From Byssochlamys sp. IMV 00236 (Eukaryota > Ascomycota > Eurotiomycetes > Eurotiales > Thermoascaceae): a DNA stretch of 11,428 bases. This document shows positions 1-7,814 of the stretch, piece after piece. The stretch spans positions 1-11,428 of the forward strand of contig MSJH02000237.1 of the NCBI GenBank assembly GCA_001931875.2, given 5' to 3'. A program made the translations under genes and the position numbers. The first letter of the stretch is position 1. The number at the start of each line of letters is the position of its first letter. Below the pieces are notes generated by a model. The model made no database searches and had not been told where the DNA came from. It saw only the letters and a program-made list of their open reading frames with translations.

Positions 1-595
1 AATCTAAGTGCCGTCTAAAAGAAGAACTTTAAGAAAAGAAGTCCTCTATGATCAAAAGATGATAATTTATAATATAAATCTACACGGATAAATGATAACC
101 GATCTAGCATGAATAGAACTTTCCCCAAATTCAACAAATAGCTCAAAACTACACCAATTGGCAGAAGAAAACCTAGTGACTCTTTCCCCAATTCTTGAAG
201 ACTGAAAAAGTATAAATAGCTCCCCTTATTCCTTGTCATTGATGGTGGTCTTATTTTGGAAGAATAAAAAGTATCTCAACGTACTTCTTCTTAGTGCTTT
301 GTTCTTTTATTATAAGATTATATCAAATTGTACTAACTGCATACGTAGTTAACAATGTTTGTAGTGACAATAAAAGGGAAAGCGTTGCTCAGCAACTATA
401 GGGAGATTATTGCGCTCTTCAACACTTATGGAAGCTAATACGCTACTATGATGTTTTATGTTCTATGAAGGCAACGGGGTGTACATACACAGAATTGATC
501 ACGTGAATCCTTGGCGTCAGAAGTTTCTTGATCTCTGATTGGCTGCAATCATGCAAACACAACACCAAAATTATTCTACACCGCAGTTATAACAG
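1..595. other. non-coding stretch upstream of the tRNA-type gene
   Basis: I see no convincing protein gene here. The short open frames have no recognisable motif. Two things stand out. First, a TATA-like core promoter sequence lies at 210-219. Second, the segment from about 83 to 285 shares short colinear blocks with the LTR-like element at 2721-3097: a GGATAAAT block near the left side, and an AAAAAGTATAAATAG block preceded by TTGAAGA near the right side. The stretch may therefore contain a degraded LTR. Its left limit cannot be fixed because the window begins nearby. Confidence 0.5.
210..219 (+). promoter_or_regulatory. TATA-like core promoter sequence, possibly inside an LTR remnant
   Basis: The sequence GTATAAATAG is a good eukaryotic TATA element. 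It sits in the context TTGAAGACTGAAAAAGTATAAATAG, which is nearly repeated at 3008-3017 (TTGAAGAAAAAGTATAAATAG). No coding sequence follows within a normal distance, so it is more likely a leftover retroelement U3 promoter than a host promoter. Activity is not shown by the sequence. Confidence 0.35.
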
Positions 596-720
596 GTGCG
601 TTTAGCTCAGTGGCAGAGCACCCGGCTTCTCTCGAAGGAGGGACCAGGTTCGAACCTCATTCGGGCCTGTTTCACCCGGAGAGAGAAAAGGGAGACGTGA
701 GTTCGAGCCTCACAACGCAC
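596..720 (+). tRNA. tRNA-type gene with abnormal centre (intron or internal duplication; isotype uncertain)
   Basis: A Pol III-type gene with strong tRNA features. The acceptor arm pairs GTGCGTT (596-602) with AACGCAC (714-720), seven of seven. The D arm pairs GCTC (605-608) with GAGC (616-619) around AGTGGCA. The T arm pairs GTGAG (697-701) with CTCAC (709-713) around the canonical loop TTCGAGC. It is 125 nt long, about 50 more than a normal tRNA. The extra sequence carries a second, weaker T-arm-like motif (AGGTTCGAACCT, 646-657). The anticodon stem is unclear: CCCGG at 621-625 has only a partial 3' partner (AAGGG). The 5' half reads CCCGGCTTCT, which would suit an Arg TCT anticodon, but position 37 would be C and this is not secure. 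It may be an intron-bearing tRNA, a pseudogene with a partial tandem duplication, or the head of a tRNA-derived SINE. Confidence 0.6.
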
Positions 721-736
721 TTTTCTTTTTTCTTTT
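721..736 (+). terminator. Pol III T-run terminator
   Basis: Directly after the acceptor arm come TTTT, C, TTTTTT, C, TTTT. Runs of four or more T on the coding strand terminate RNA polymerase III. The position with no spacer is what a functional tRNA gene would show, and it supports the orientation of the gene. Confidence 0.7.
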
Positions 737-769
737 CCATTACCTCTTTTATTCTGAATTTTCCATTTC

Positions 770-805
770 TTCCATTTCAACTTATTCTTCCATTTCAACT
801 TATTC
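770..805 (+). repeat. 18-bp direct tandem duplication in a pyrimidine-rich tract
   Basis: The 18-bp unit TTCCATTTCAACTTATTC occurs twice head to tail (770-787 and 788-805), inside a pyrimidine-rich tract that begins at the Pol III terminator. A related partial unit, TTCCATTTCT, precedes it. This is probably a slippage product. Confidence 0.7.
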
Positions 806-1099
806 TTACATTATGAATATTTCGTAATTATATTATCCTTACGTTCTCATGGCTTTGTTATTTATACAGGAGGCATTATACCGGCAAGTAGTGTATTCAC
901 TAACTCACCTATTACTATTTTAAAATTCAAGGAAAATAACTTCGAAAGTACAAAGAGTAAAAAAAAAAGTTTAAAAGCAACAAAAGATGATCTTCAGTTT
1001 ATTAGAGGAATATCGAAAAAATGATCTTCAGAATACAAGTGCAACATTTCCAACCGATTTTTTCGATAAAAAATTTCATATTTTCACCAAGATACGTCA
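806..1099. other. non-coding AT-rich stretch
   Basis: I see no gene. A 75-codon open frame begins at 987 and runs into the diverged repeat copy that follows. It has no recognisable domain and its composition follows the AT-rich background. The 11-mer ATGATCTTCAG occurs twice here (from 987 and from 1021). Confidence 0.4.
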
Positions 1100-1590
1100 A
1101 TTGTTACTGTATTTTGTCAATGAAGGCAATACTTTGATGCCCTATATCTTGTGGATTGAGCTGTTGAACAGTAAAAAGTGCCGCGGCCATGTAACGTCTG
1201 CCTCTGGGTTTTGAGCAGTCAACCATGTCTTCTGCTTAGACCAAATGAAAACTTTGCTCGTTCGTTATGAGTACAGTGAATTTCTGTCATAAATAAGATT
1301 ATATGTACGGTTTGTTCAAATACTCCACCTTTGCGATTCCAATATTGGAATCTGTAAATGAAGGACCTTGAATGAACTAATTTCACAATTGTCAAAAAGT
1401 GACAAAGGGCATCCTTCTAAGTGACAATAAAGAATGCGGAGAGTGGTAAGCAAACGAAATAAAGATAACAAAGGGACAACGTTGGCAGTAAAGAGGACGA
1501 ATAAACGGTATTGACCATATTTGTATACATGTGTGTAACATGCAGTCAGTAGGAGCACAGGGTTGGCTGACGCGTACAAAAAACCAGTTC
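1100..1590. repeat. diverged dispersed repeat, copy A
   Basis: This segment aligns in the same orientation with 3405-3880. Colinear anchors, with coordinate offsets of about 2320-2334, are: GTTGAACAGTAAAAAGTGCC at 1163 against GCTGAACAATAAAAAATGCC at 3487; GAATCTGTAAATGAAGGACC at 1348 against GAATCTATAAATGATGGACC at 3682; and GTGTAAC at 1533 against 3853. The copies have drifted heavily, with small indels between anchors. On the minus strand, fragments of both copies translate to similar peptides (a VDxSK block, and GPSFxDS), so the ancestor may have been coding, but stops interrupt it. I do not recognise the family, and the boundaries are approximate. Confidence 0.55.
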
Positions 1591-2720
1591 TATGGCATAA
1601 ATGGCACCGCAAAAGATGCTTGATCGCGTGCCTTCCTATAGCGACAGTTGACTTATAAACTCCCTCAAGCATCTACTCTCTAAGAGGCCATTCGTTTGGC
1701 TGAGACATAAAAGCTAAATAACACAGGAATTGCCTAAAATGGATATGTACTTAGTGTTTAATAGTTGAGGAGAGGCTCGTGCACAAAATGCTAATGAGAA
1801 AAGATGCAGTCGGATAATATTGATAACGCTTATGAAGCACGTACGCATTATTAGATGCGCGTAAGAGCAATGTGTATGTTCAGCACTAATGACAAAGTTA
1901 GCACATAAAAATTATGATCATGTATAAACAAGTATAGGTGTAATAATTGAAAGTTTAAAAAGGTTTTCACCAAAAGGTGCAAAATAGACGAGAGAAGAGC
2001 AATCTTTGATCTAATGTTAATACATGTTTTGTCGTTATTAAACATAGTTCTAAGTTGGAGAATAATCACAATATTACTTCTTTGAAAAAGAGGGATAGAC
2101 AGATTAGGTCATTAGTGAAATTGGTCTTCTGACAAGCTCTCTTACCAGATCAACTAATTTCATTTGCTTTCCACACAGCATTAATAGTCTAAGGACTGCG
2201 CTATATAAAATGACGACTGAAGTCATTGGGCTGATCGTCAGAGATCCACTAAAATAACGATGCGCTTAATAAGCGTATAACTTTAAGAAGCTACAACGTT
2301 GCTTGTTAATGCACCTTTGTTACCAACACATACCGTTACTGGGTTTATAGGCAGTTCAAATAGCTCATAACATGACTCTGATAAAGAAAATTCATACTAA
2401 AAAGGAAATGTGACTTTTTAAAAAATGTTCCTACGAAAATAAAAGAAGAAATTTTTTTTTGCTCTTCCAGCTACAGATTATTTTTACAGTTATTCTCACA
2501 TATATTATTCTTACATTACTTGCTGTTGCGGATATTTAAGGATTATAGCAATAAACATAGAACAATTATAGTCATGTTAAGCATAACCTGAGATTCAATG
2601 CATCAATCCCAATTCAGAGCTGTGTAACCTTGATTAGATTTTATTGTATTCAATTGTATACTTCTTTGGTACATAATAACTGATATAGCCAATAAGAGCA
2701 TATTACCTGCTACTTCGCAC
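1591..2720. other. non-coding stretch between repeat copy A and the LTR-like element
   Basis: Over a kilobase of AT-rich sequence with no open frame that carries a recognisable domain. A 72-codon minus-strand frame at 1851-2069 is leucine/histidine-rich, has no motif, and looks like chance. A run of T lies near 2450-2460. The 14-mer TTATTCTTACATTA at 2505-2518 also occurs downstream of the tRNA-type gene near 800, which may be coincidence in T-rich DNA. Confidence 0.4.
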
Positions 2721-3097
2721 TGGATAAATAATATTTACTTGACAACCGTTGCTAGGCTATGGTGTGATTTGATCTAGATCCAATTATATTGCTCAGGGTC
2801 GAATGCAGTTAGCGTTGGATCCTAATTGCTATTGTTATCTCCGTTTGGAAAATTTTATATCTGATCCAGTAAGGCAGGTACATTTAATGATCCAATAGGG
2901 TCAAGAACAAACAGGAAGATACCTTAGGTGAATTGATCGTAATTACTACCTATGAATAAGGATTATTAATTGTTCGAGGATAACCAGGTTTACCCGTTGA
3001 AGAAAAAGTATAAATAGAAGAAGATTTTTCACGTCAATAAAGAGTGATCATATTTTTGTTATATTCTTTCGATAAAAGAATATACACAGTTCTAACA
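2721..3097 (+). repeat. candidate solo LTR (about 377 bp)
   Basis: The block begins TGGATAAATA and ends TTCTAACA, giving the TG...CA termini of an LTR. It is flanked by the same four bases, GCAC, at 2717-2720 and 3098-3101, which could be a target-site duplication. It contains a TATA element at 3008-3017 about 80 bp before its right end, and an AATAAAG polyadenylation-like signal near 3040, the order expected of U3 and R. Four GATCCA-type motifs lie between about 2774 and 2893. Against the call, a four-base match is weak, no internal retroelement domains are adjacent, and parts of the element also align with 83-285, including the CAC that would belong to the duplication. Confidence 0.33.
3008..3017 (+). 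promoter_or_regulatory. TATA-like element within the LTR-like block
   Basis: GTATAAATAG occurs in nearly the same context as the copy at 210-219. It is placed where the U3 promoter of an LTR would be, with an AATAAAG signal about 25 bp downstream. No open reading frame of note follows. Confidence 0.35.
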
Positions 3098-3404
3098 GCA
3101 CTTCTGTTTTTTCTATTCTACCCTATGTATTTTTCATTTTTCCCAAACATACCCTTCTTTACTGACATCCTGATCCGATAAATGAGTATCCGTGTTGTCT
3201 GAATCTCATCTTTTGGTTGGGCAAACGTTGATTTTCCACCTCTGGTTCTGAATACTGCCAAGTAAGGGTTTTGCCAAAGCCATGCCTTGAGTTACTAGTA
3301 AGAATCTGTCGATCTACCATGTCTTTTCATCTCACTCTTGTTGCACTTTTACGTCATCCATGTGACCTTGTCTCAGATGAACTGCCCTTTACATGAGTCA
3401 ACTG
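3098..3404. other. non-coding stretch
   Basis: I see no gene, RNA or repeat here. The sequence is pyrimidine-rich at its left side and joins the second diverged repeat copy at its right side without a clear border. Confidence 0.4.
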
Positions 3405-3880
3405 CATCTCAACTGTATCCCCCAATGAACCATATTTACCACTTTAATGACTGTTCATACTTCATTTATGTTGAGCATGATCTGCTGCTGAACAATAAAA
3501 AATGCCCTCCATAATCAAGGTAAAGCCGTCCTCTTGGTTTTTGAATTGTCAACTATGTGTTTCTGTTCTTGAAGTCAATACCCTACTCTTTTATCACAGT
3601 TTCAATACGGCGTTGTCATAAGTAAAGAAAAAATCATACTGGTTTATTGAAATGTTTACCTTCAAACTGATCACAACATCAGAATCTATAAATGATGGAC
3701 CCGGAATTAACTGAATCGTGTTTGACAAAGTGACACTGTTGTTGATGCCCAGTGTTAGCAAAGGGTACCAGTAATGATAAAAGAAGGAAAGAAAGGTGAT
3801 AAGTTGACAACTTTGGTAATAAAAAGAACAAAGGGACAAAGGGACGTGTTTTGTGTAACGTATGATCAATGGGCCCTCAT
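3405..3880. repeat. diverged dispersed repeat, copy B
   Basis: Direct-orientation partner of 1100-1590, sharing colinear anchors across more than 400 bp. The best blocks are the GCTGAACAATAAAAAATGCC region at 3487, a TTGGTTTTTGAATTGTCAAC block near 3534, the GAATCTATAAATGATGGACC block at 3682, and an AACAAAGGGACAAAG block near 3828. The minus strand has an open frame of 118 codons (3594-3950) in which GPSFIDSD can be read. The equivalent frame in copy A has several stops. Neither copy has clear terminal inverted repeats or target duplications that I can see. Confidence 0.55.
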
Positions 3881-4960
3881 TTCTCCCTCTTTCTTCCCTT
3901 TTCCCATATCTTTTTTCTCTTATATTGGCAGATGAGATACATTGAAGCAATAGCGATGGCTAAATCAACGTGTTATCAATGACTTACGCCAAGTTGAACT
4001 TGTTTCTGTATAATAGGATGATTGAACCTGCCATAGATCATTATCCAGTATGCTAAACCAATGAGCCCCCACTCAGATCTATCTGCAGTTCTATTATAGA
4101 TTCATATATTTCTTTCTACCATACTCTTTTTCTTTTACAAATTATCCATGAGGAAATTGTTGATTGACTTCAGATGAAATCAGTGATCTTTGATCGACCT
4201 TTATTTGGAGTAGATCCGCACTCTAATAACCATATAAATCACCCTCCCTCATAACTATCAGTAAATGATATATATATCGCTCGTAGGTTTCATTCTCACA
4301 ACACAAGTCAAACAGTAACATATTTCCTTTTACCTATTCCTTGATCAACCATGCATATTCCTCATTTTATATCATACGGGTCTTAGTATCCTAAATAGAT
4401 AGAGAAACGCGTCTGGATCTCAATTGGTGACGCGGACCGTGCAGTCATTTGATTATTTGCTTAGTTATTTTCACGATCCTTTTTTTTTCCTTTTTCTTTT
4501 CCAACAATCCAGTAATACAAAAAAAATATGTTGGGGGATGATAAGTGATAAGCTAAAGGCTGTTAAGAATCTGCTTTAACTGATACATTTTGTACTTGTA
4601 TGATAGGGACTATCAACAGATCAACATATAGTTCAACACCCATCTCACCACGCAGCTCAACTCACAGCCACATAACCACTTTCTCTTCCTCTAGCTAAGC
4701 GTATAAACCCATAGCACACATACTTACTCTTCTTTTTTCATAGGTTATCAAGACTGGATGGCTGATGTTCATGTAAGAATTCGACGGCCTGAGCGGGCTC
4801 ATTCATTGTAAGGCTAAGTGAGGCTGAGATTTCTGGGAATGGAAAAGACGCTACCTCCTCGTGGTCATTCCTGGACAGTACATCTTTTTGTGCTGACGAA
4901 GCGCGTCTTATGAGCTTAGTGTTGTGATGATTATTAAATAAAAATCTTGTTGTTTTACTA
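3881..4960. other. non-coding stretch with promoter-like and poly(A)-like signals
   Basis: No domain-bearing open frame is present. The right part holds a set of signals that could mark a short transcription unit: GTATAAACC near 4700, a pyrimidine-rich run ending in TTTTTTCATAG near 4742, a small frame starting ATGGCTGATG at 4759 (17 codons, ending TAA), and an AAATAAAA signal near 4936. The segment 4740-4920 is noticeably less AT-rich than its flanks. The frame is too short to call a gene. Confidence 0.3.
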
Positions 4961-5120
4961 TTATTGACTATTATTGGCTATTATTGGCTATTATTGGCTA
5001 TTATTGGCTATTATTGGCTATTATTGGCTATTATTGGCTATTATTGGCTATTATTGGCTATTATTAGCTATTATTGGCTATTATTGGCTATTATTGACTC
5101 TTGTTGACTCTTGTTGACTT
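4961..5120 (+). repeat. 10-bp minisatellite, 16 units, with inverted CCAAT boxes
   Basis: Sixteen head-to-tail units of exactly 10 bp. Eleven are TTATTGGCTA (4971-5060 and 5071-5090). The others differ by one to four bases: TTATTGACTA at 4961, TTATTAGCTA at 5061, and TTATTGACTC, TTGTTGACTC and TTGTTGACTT at 5091-5120. Variants sit mostly at the edges, the usual pattern when the core is homogenised by slippage. Each main unit contains ATTGG, the complement of CCAAT, so the array presents CCAAT pentamers on one face at close to one helical turn. No gene is immediately adjacent that it obviously controls. Confidence 0.95.
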
Positions 5121-5407
5121 TGACCAAGAAAAAGAGAATAGTTGTAAAAATAAAGTGTGGTCCTTTTTTTAACCCACTTCTAATAATACACACCAGCTCT
5201 TTATTCATTCTATGGATCGTATATTACGACAAATGGTGGCTGTGTCCATAGAAGGTGCAATATATGCTGACATACACAGGTAACGAAAAAAAAAAGTAAA
5301 GTATACAAAGGGTCACTTTTTCCTTTCTGTAATATAACATATCTCTTTTAAAATAAAATAAAACAAGACTTTACAAATTTGAATTAAATTTTAGTAAAAG
5401 ATTTTTT
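5121..5407. other. non-coding flank left of the Helitron remnant
   Basis: AT-rich sequence with A and T runs. It lies where the 3' end of the minus-strand Helitron should be. I could not find a convincing CTRR terminus preceded by a short hairpin, so the element's end is either lost or not recognisable. Confidence 0.4.
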
Positions 5408-5600
5408 TCAAAAAATTTGTTTAGTTTTGCTAATTCCATTCCAGTTAGCTGGCTTTCGAGAGGTCAGGATTGTAATTAGATTGTAATTTTGTTCCTCTTC
5501 TTCAATGCATGCTTTCTTTCTAGAGATGTAAATGACCTCCACATCTACTCCATACTTTCTTTTAATTTTCAATGGCAAAGAAGCACCAAAAAAAAATTAA
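5408..5600 (-). pseudogene. Helitron helicase, C-terminal tail fragment
   Basis: The minus strand from about 5592 reads FFFGASLPLKIKRKYGVDVE and stays open to TGA at 5408-5410, about 60 codons. An FFFG-x(2)-LP-x-IKRKYG-x-D segment is what I expect just after helicase motif VI in Helitron proteins of this fungal type. The frame is out of register with the preceding helicase fragment by one base, at a run of nine A on the plus strand (about 5588-5596). Between the two fragments the expected conserved stretch around the motif VI arginine is missing. It is a broken piece of the same gene, not an independent ORF. Confidence 0.6.
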
Positions 5601-6138
5601 ATATGTTTCTTTTTTGACGTCAGCATGTTGTCTAGGTAAATGCCAACACAGTCAATGGTAGCACTTTGATATTTATGGATGGTGCTTGCAAATGCAGGAA
5701 CAATAGGAAATTGAGTCTTTGCATAGCTGATACCAGGGACTTGCCGAGTGATTCGTTGTATCCAGTACAGACGGGGTTCTTCATGCTCGACATCGTCGTC
5801 ATCATATTTTTATAGTCTAATATTGTTCTCATCAATTTCAAAAATCGTGTGATAGCTCCATTGACCCATCCAAGAGAAATATTCATATTTTGGATTAGTA
5901 TGACCGGCATGCCAACCTTCAGCAAAAGCTCTTGTGATAGCCTTGTTTCTTTGAGTACCCTTCTTGCTGTGTTTAGAGTACCTACGTACGAACCTTGAGC
6001 TACAGCACGTACTTCTTCACCAGGAAGTATTTTGAAATCATTTGCGTTGGCATTTTCAACTCGAGCTCTTGTTGTGTAGAGACACAGGCAATTCAAAGGC
6101 AAATTCTTCTGTAAAACGGTTCTTCTATTGATAAACAT
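5601..6138 (-). pseudogene. Helitron Pif1-like helicase, domain 2 fragment
   Basis: This is the second RecA-like half of the SF1B helicase. In the 5632-6138 frame, residues 20-31 carry LYTTRARVENAN (the LxxTxxxVxxxN type seen in Pif1 proteins). Residues 67-99 hold LSQELLLKVGMPVILIQN followed by SLGWVNGAITRF, the typical KVGxxVxLxxN...GxxNG block. After about 5750 the conserved sequence continues in another frame, where PAFASTIHKYQSATID can be read, the helicase block that includes TIHKxQ (motif V type). A frameshift at about 5740-5760 therefore separates the two parts. A second break near 6138 separates this fragment from the Walker B part upstream. Confidence 0.75.
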
Positions 6139-6575
6139 GATTACATTCTCATCAAAAAACTCAACATCACTTTGTTCAATACACTGATAAAAGCCTCGTC
6201 TTTTTGGCGGACTGATCGAATAAGGTCATATCTATTTACATTGTTGAATATTGCCATTCTCCACATCATAGATTCGCCTTTCTCCGGAGGTAGAAGCTGC
6301 GCTATATCACCAAAGAAGATTGTTTTTACGCAGCCCATGATTGAGAATCTGTTAGTAGTTTTGATTAATGCATCGTTAATAGAGTTTAGTAGAGAAGCGC
6401 CAATCATTGAATGTTCATCGATAAGTAGAATAATCTTGGGATATAACTTGATACAATCATCTAAATTCTGAAAATTTGGGGCCTTTGACTGATTTGCCAT
6501 ACCAAAAAATCGATGTAATCTCTGCCTTGTTATGTTGTGGGCCACTACACCTGTTGGTGCTAATTTGAAGACCTA
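6139..6575 (-). pseudogene. Helitron Pif1-like helicase, Walker B / motif III fragment
   Basis: Continues the helicase. LAPTGVVAHNITRQRLHRFF, just upstream of and into the 6141-6545 frame, matches the Pif1 motif Ia region (TGxAAxNIxGxTxHxFF). Residues 37-46 hold KIILLIDEHSM, the Walker B DExSM core with D43 and E44 intact. Residues 74-87 hold KTIFFGDIAQLLPP, the GDxxQLPP motif III with one extra residue. The frame before this fragment differs, so a frameshift lies at about 6560-6600. The parts that are present are well conserved, although the protein as a whole is dead. Confidence 0.8.
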
Positions 6576-7017
6576 TACCGACGCTAGTATTTTTTAGTTT
6601 GTACTGACGCAAAAACACACATACTTTGAATCCTTTTAGACGATAGTATCGTTCAAACATTCGCAGGATATATGAATTTCCTGTGGCCGCCGCATCAGAT
6701 ACAAATGTAATAGAGCTGGTTTCGAATTCATTCTTTACTTGCCTAAAGACACTTTCTTGTTCAGGATTGGCATTTCTAAGCATGACTTTCAATTCTTTTC
6801 TAGTGACTTTCTCTCCTCTATTCAGATCATTGATATCACTAATGTTTGTGATATTTGATCTACCAGGAGTTGGTATGATTCCTCCTTCTTCCATGGGTAT
6901 GCTTATCAGATGCTCATAATAATCCTTCCATGTTGGATATAAACCTCTACCTTCTTCGAATGTTGTGTTGAAAATGGGTCTCTGTAACTATTTGCTGACA
7001 GTAGTAAATTTCGCCAT
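6576..7017 (-). pseudogene. Helitron linker and Pif1-like helicase Walker A fragment
   Basis: From the right end, an out-of-frame piece reads GEIYYCQQIV and then, after a one-base shift, GRGLYPTWKDYYEHLI, which resembles the linker between Rep and helicase in Helitron proteins. The helicase then begins: residues 41-51 of the 6457-6894 frame give NANPEQESVFRQV (the LNxEQ Q-motif), followed by SITFVSDAAATGNSY at the Walker A position. The expected form is close to GxAGTGKS. Here the first glycine is D67, the second is A70, and the essential lysine is N73 (codon at 6676-6678), so ATP binding would be lost. The end of this frame runs into unrelated sequence because of the next frameshift. Confidence 0.7.
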
Positions 7018-7444
7018 TCATTTCGCTCTGATTGAACGTACGCCAAAAGACTTCCTTATGTCTGGCTCGTAAAACGAATTTACTCTTTCCACTGGCGACA
7101 TACTTTGGAAGATCAGATCCCAAGTAAAAGCTTCTATTGGTAGACTCACGTACTGCATCAAGCTCTTCTTCATATCCTGATTGATAATCACGGATATAAC
7201 GACAAAAAATTGTGGTACTGTCACCTTTGTAGCTCCATCTCGCTTCTCGTAGATTTGTATAGGGCCTTTAGCAAACACATCCTCTGAGTTCTCAGCTAAT
7301 TCGTCCAAATCATTTCTAATTCTGGGAGTCATGTCCATATAGCCCGGTATTGATAAATATACCATTTCTGGAGTTGCCATGCTTGTGCCAGTCAAGAAGG
7401 TCATACGTGGCTTCAATAGCACCAATGATTCTAGATTTCAGATG
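7018..7444 (-). pseudogene. Helitron Rep-to-helicase middle region fragment
   Basis: The region starts with SRIIGAIEATYDLLDW in the frame that follows the Rep tyrosine fragment, after a TAG at 7445-7447. It then shifts near 7380-7395 into the 7018-7425 frame, where MVYLSIPGYMDMTPRI continues. R-x(2)-GA-x-EA-x-Y-x-L followed by a VxLxxPG-type segment is the pattern found just after the Rep domain in Helitron proteins. The remainder, ending in TGA at 7018-7020, has no catalytic motif I know. Confidence 0.6.
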
Positions 7445-7814
7445 CTATGACCCTTTTACGAAAGACGACTTTTGATGATATCCTTGCTTACTTTTCCCGA
7501 TCTGTACATGTGTGGTGTAATCATCTTTTGCCATGTATTTAGCTAAGTATCTAACAGCTTGCGAGCCATCATTATACTGAATATCCATGTTCGTCCGAAA
7601 TGTTGCAAGGAGATACGGATTATAGTTATTCACCATATAGTCCCCAACACCTCTGCGATAAATTACACGGTGGTCTGTATCCATATAAGTTACTGGTGAC
7701 TCATGTTTTGGGAATCCAAATCGACAAGGTCTATCAGGTTAACCACGTTTACAATAACTAGAGTGTTTTCATAATACAATTGGCATTTGGAGCACTACGA
7801 GGATAAAATAGAAC
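7445..7814 (-). pseudogene. Helitron Rep, two-tyrosine motif fragment
   Basis: This fragment holds the nucleophile part of the rolling-circle Rep. In the 7445-7684 frame, residues 42-53 read QAVRYLAKYMAK, giving Tyr46 and Tyr50 in the YxxKY form (codons at 7547-7549 and 7535-7537). Upstream in the same frame, past position 7684, PCRFGFPKHESPVTYMDTDH follows a YCKRG segment. The cysteines and CRFGFP are a conserved cysteine-rich block between the HUH motif and the tyrosines in many Helitrons. A TAA (7739-7741) interrupts YCKRG and PDRPCRFGFP. The catalytic tyrosines themselves are intact. Confidence 0.8.

Noticed and set aside
607..816. Open frames on both strands across the tRNA-type gene and its T-rich tail
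   Set aside because: They overlap a well-supported RNA gene and consist of its complement and pyrimidine tracts. No protein motif is present.
1851..2069. 72-codon minus-strand frame as a small membrane protein
   Set aside because: Hydrophobic residues reflect AT-rich composition. There is no promoter, conservation evidence or motif.
1316..3950. Two minus-strand frames of exactly 118 codons (1316-1672 and 3594-3950) as a paralogous gene pair
   Set aside because: They lie in the two diverged repeat copies, but the shared GPSF block is in different frames in the two. The equal length looks coincidental and no domain is recognisable.
4090..4320. Third LTR-like block (TGAGGAAATTG near 4149 to TCACAACA near 4303, TATA-like CATATAAATC at about 4230)
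   Set aside because: The flanking bases do not match and there is no similarity to the other LTR-like block beyond a TATA-type motif.
4755..4930. C/D-box snoRNA (CTGATGT and CTGA motifs, GTGATGA at about 4924)
   Set aside because: The boxes are not in a consistent C-D order and spacing, and no terminal stem is visible.
4961..5120. CRISPR-like array
   Set aside because: Units are contiguous 10-mers without spacers, and the context is eukaryotic. This is a minisatellite.
5330..5410. Helitron 3' terminus (CTRR with hairpin) left of the coding remnant
   Set aside because: CTAA occurs on the minus strand near 5391, but no stable hairpin precedes it at the usual distance.
6172..6919. Plus-strand open frames across the helicase region
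   Set aside because: They are antisense to the conserved helicase motifs and have no domain of their own.
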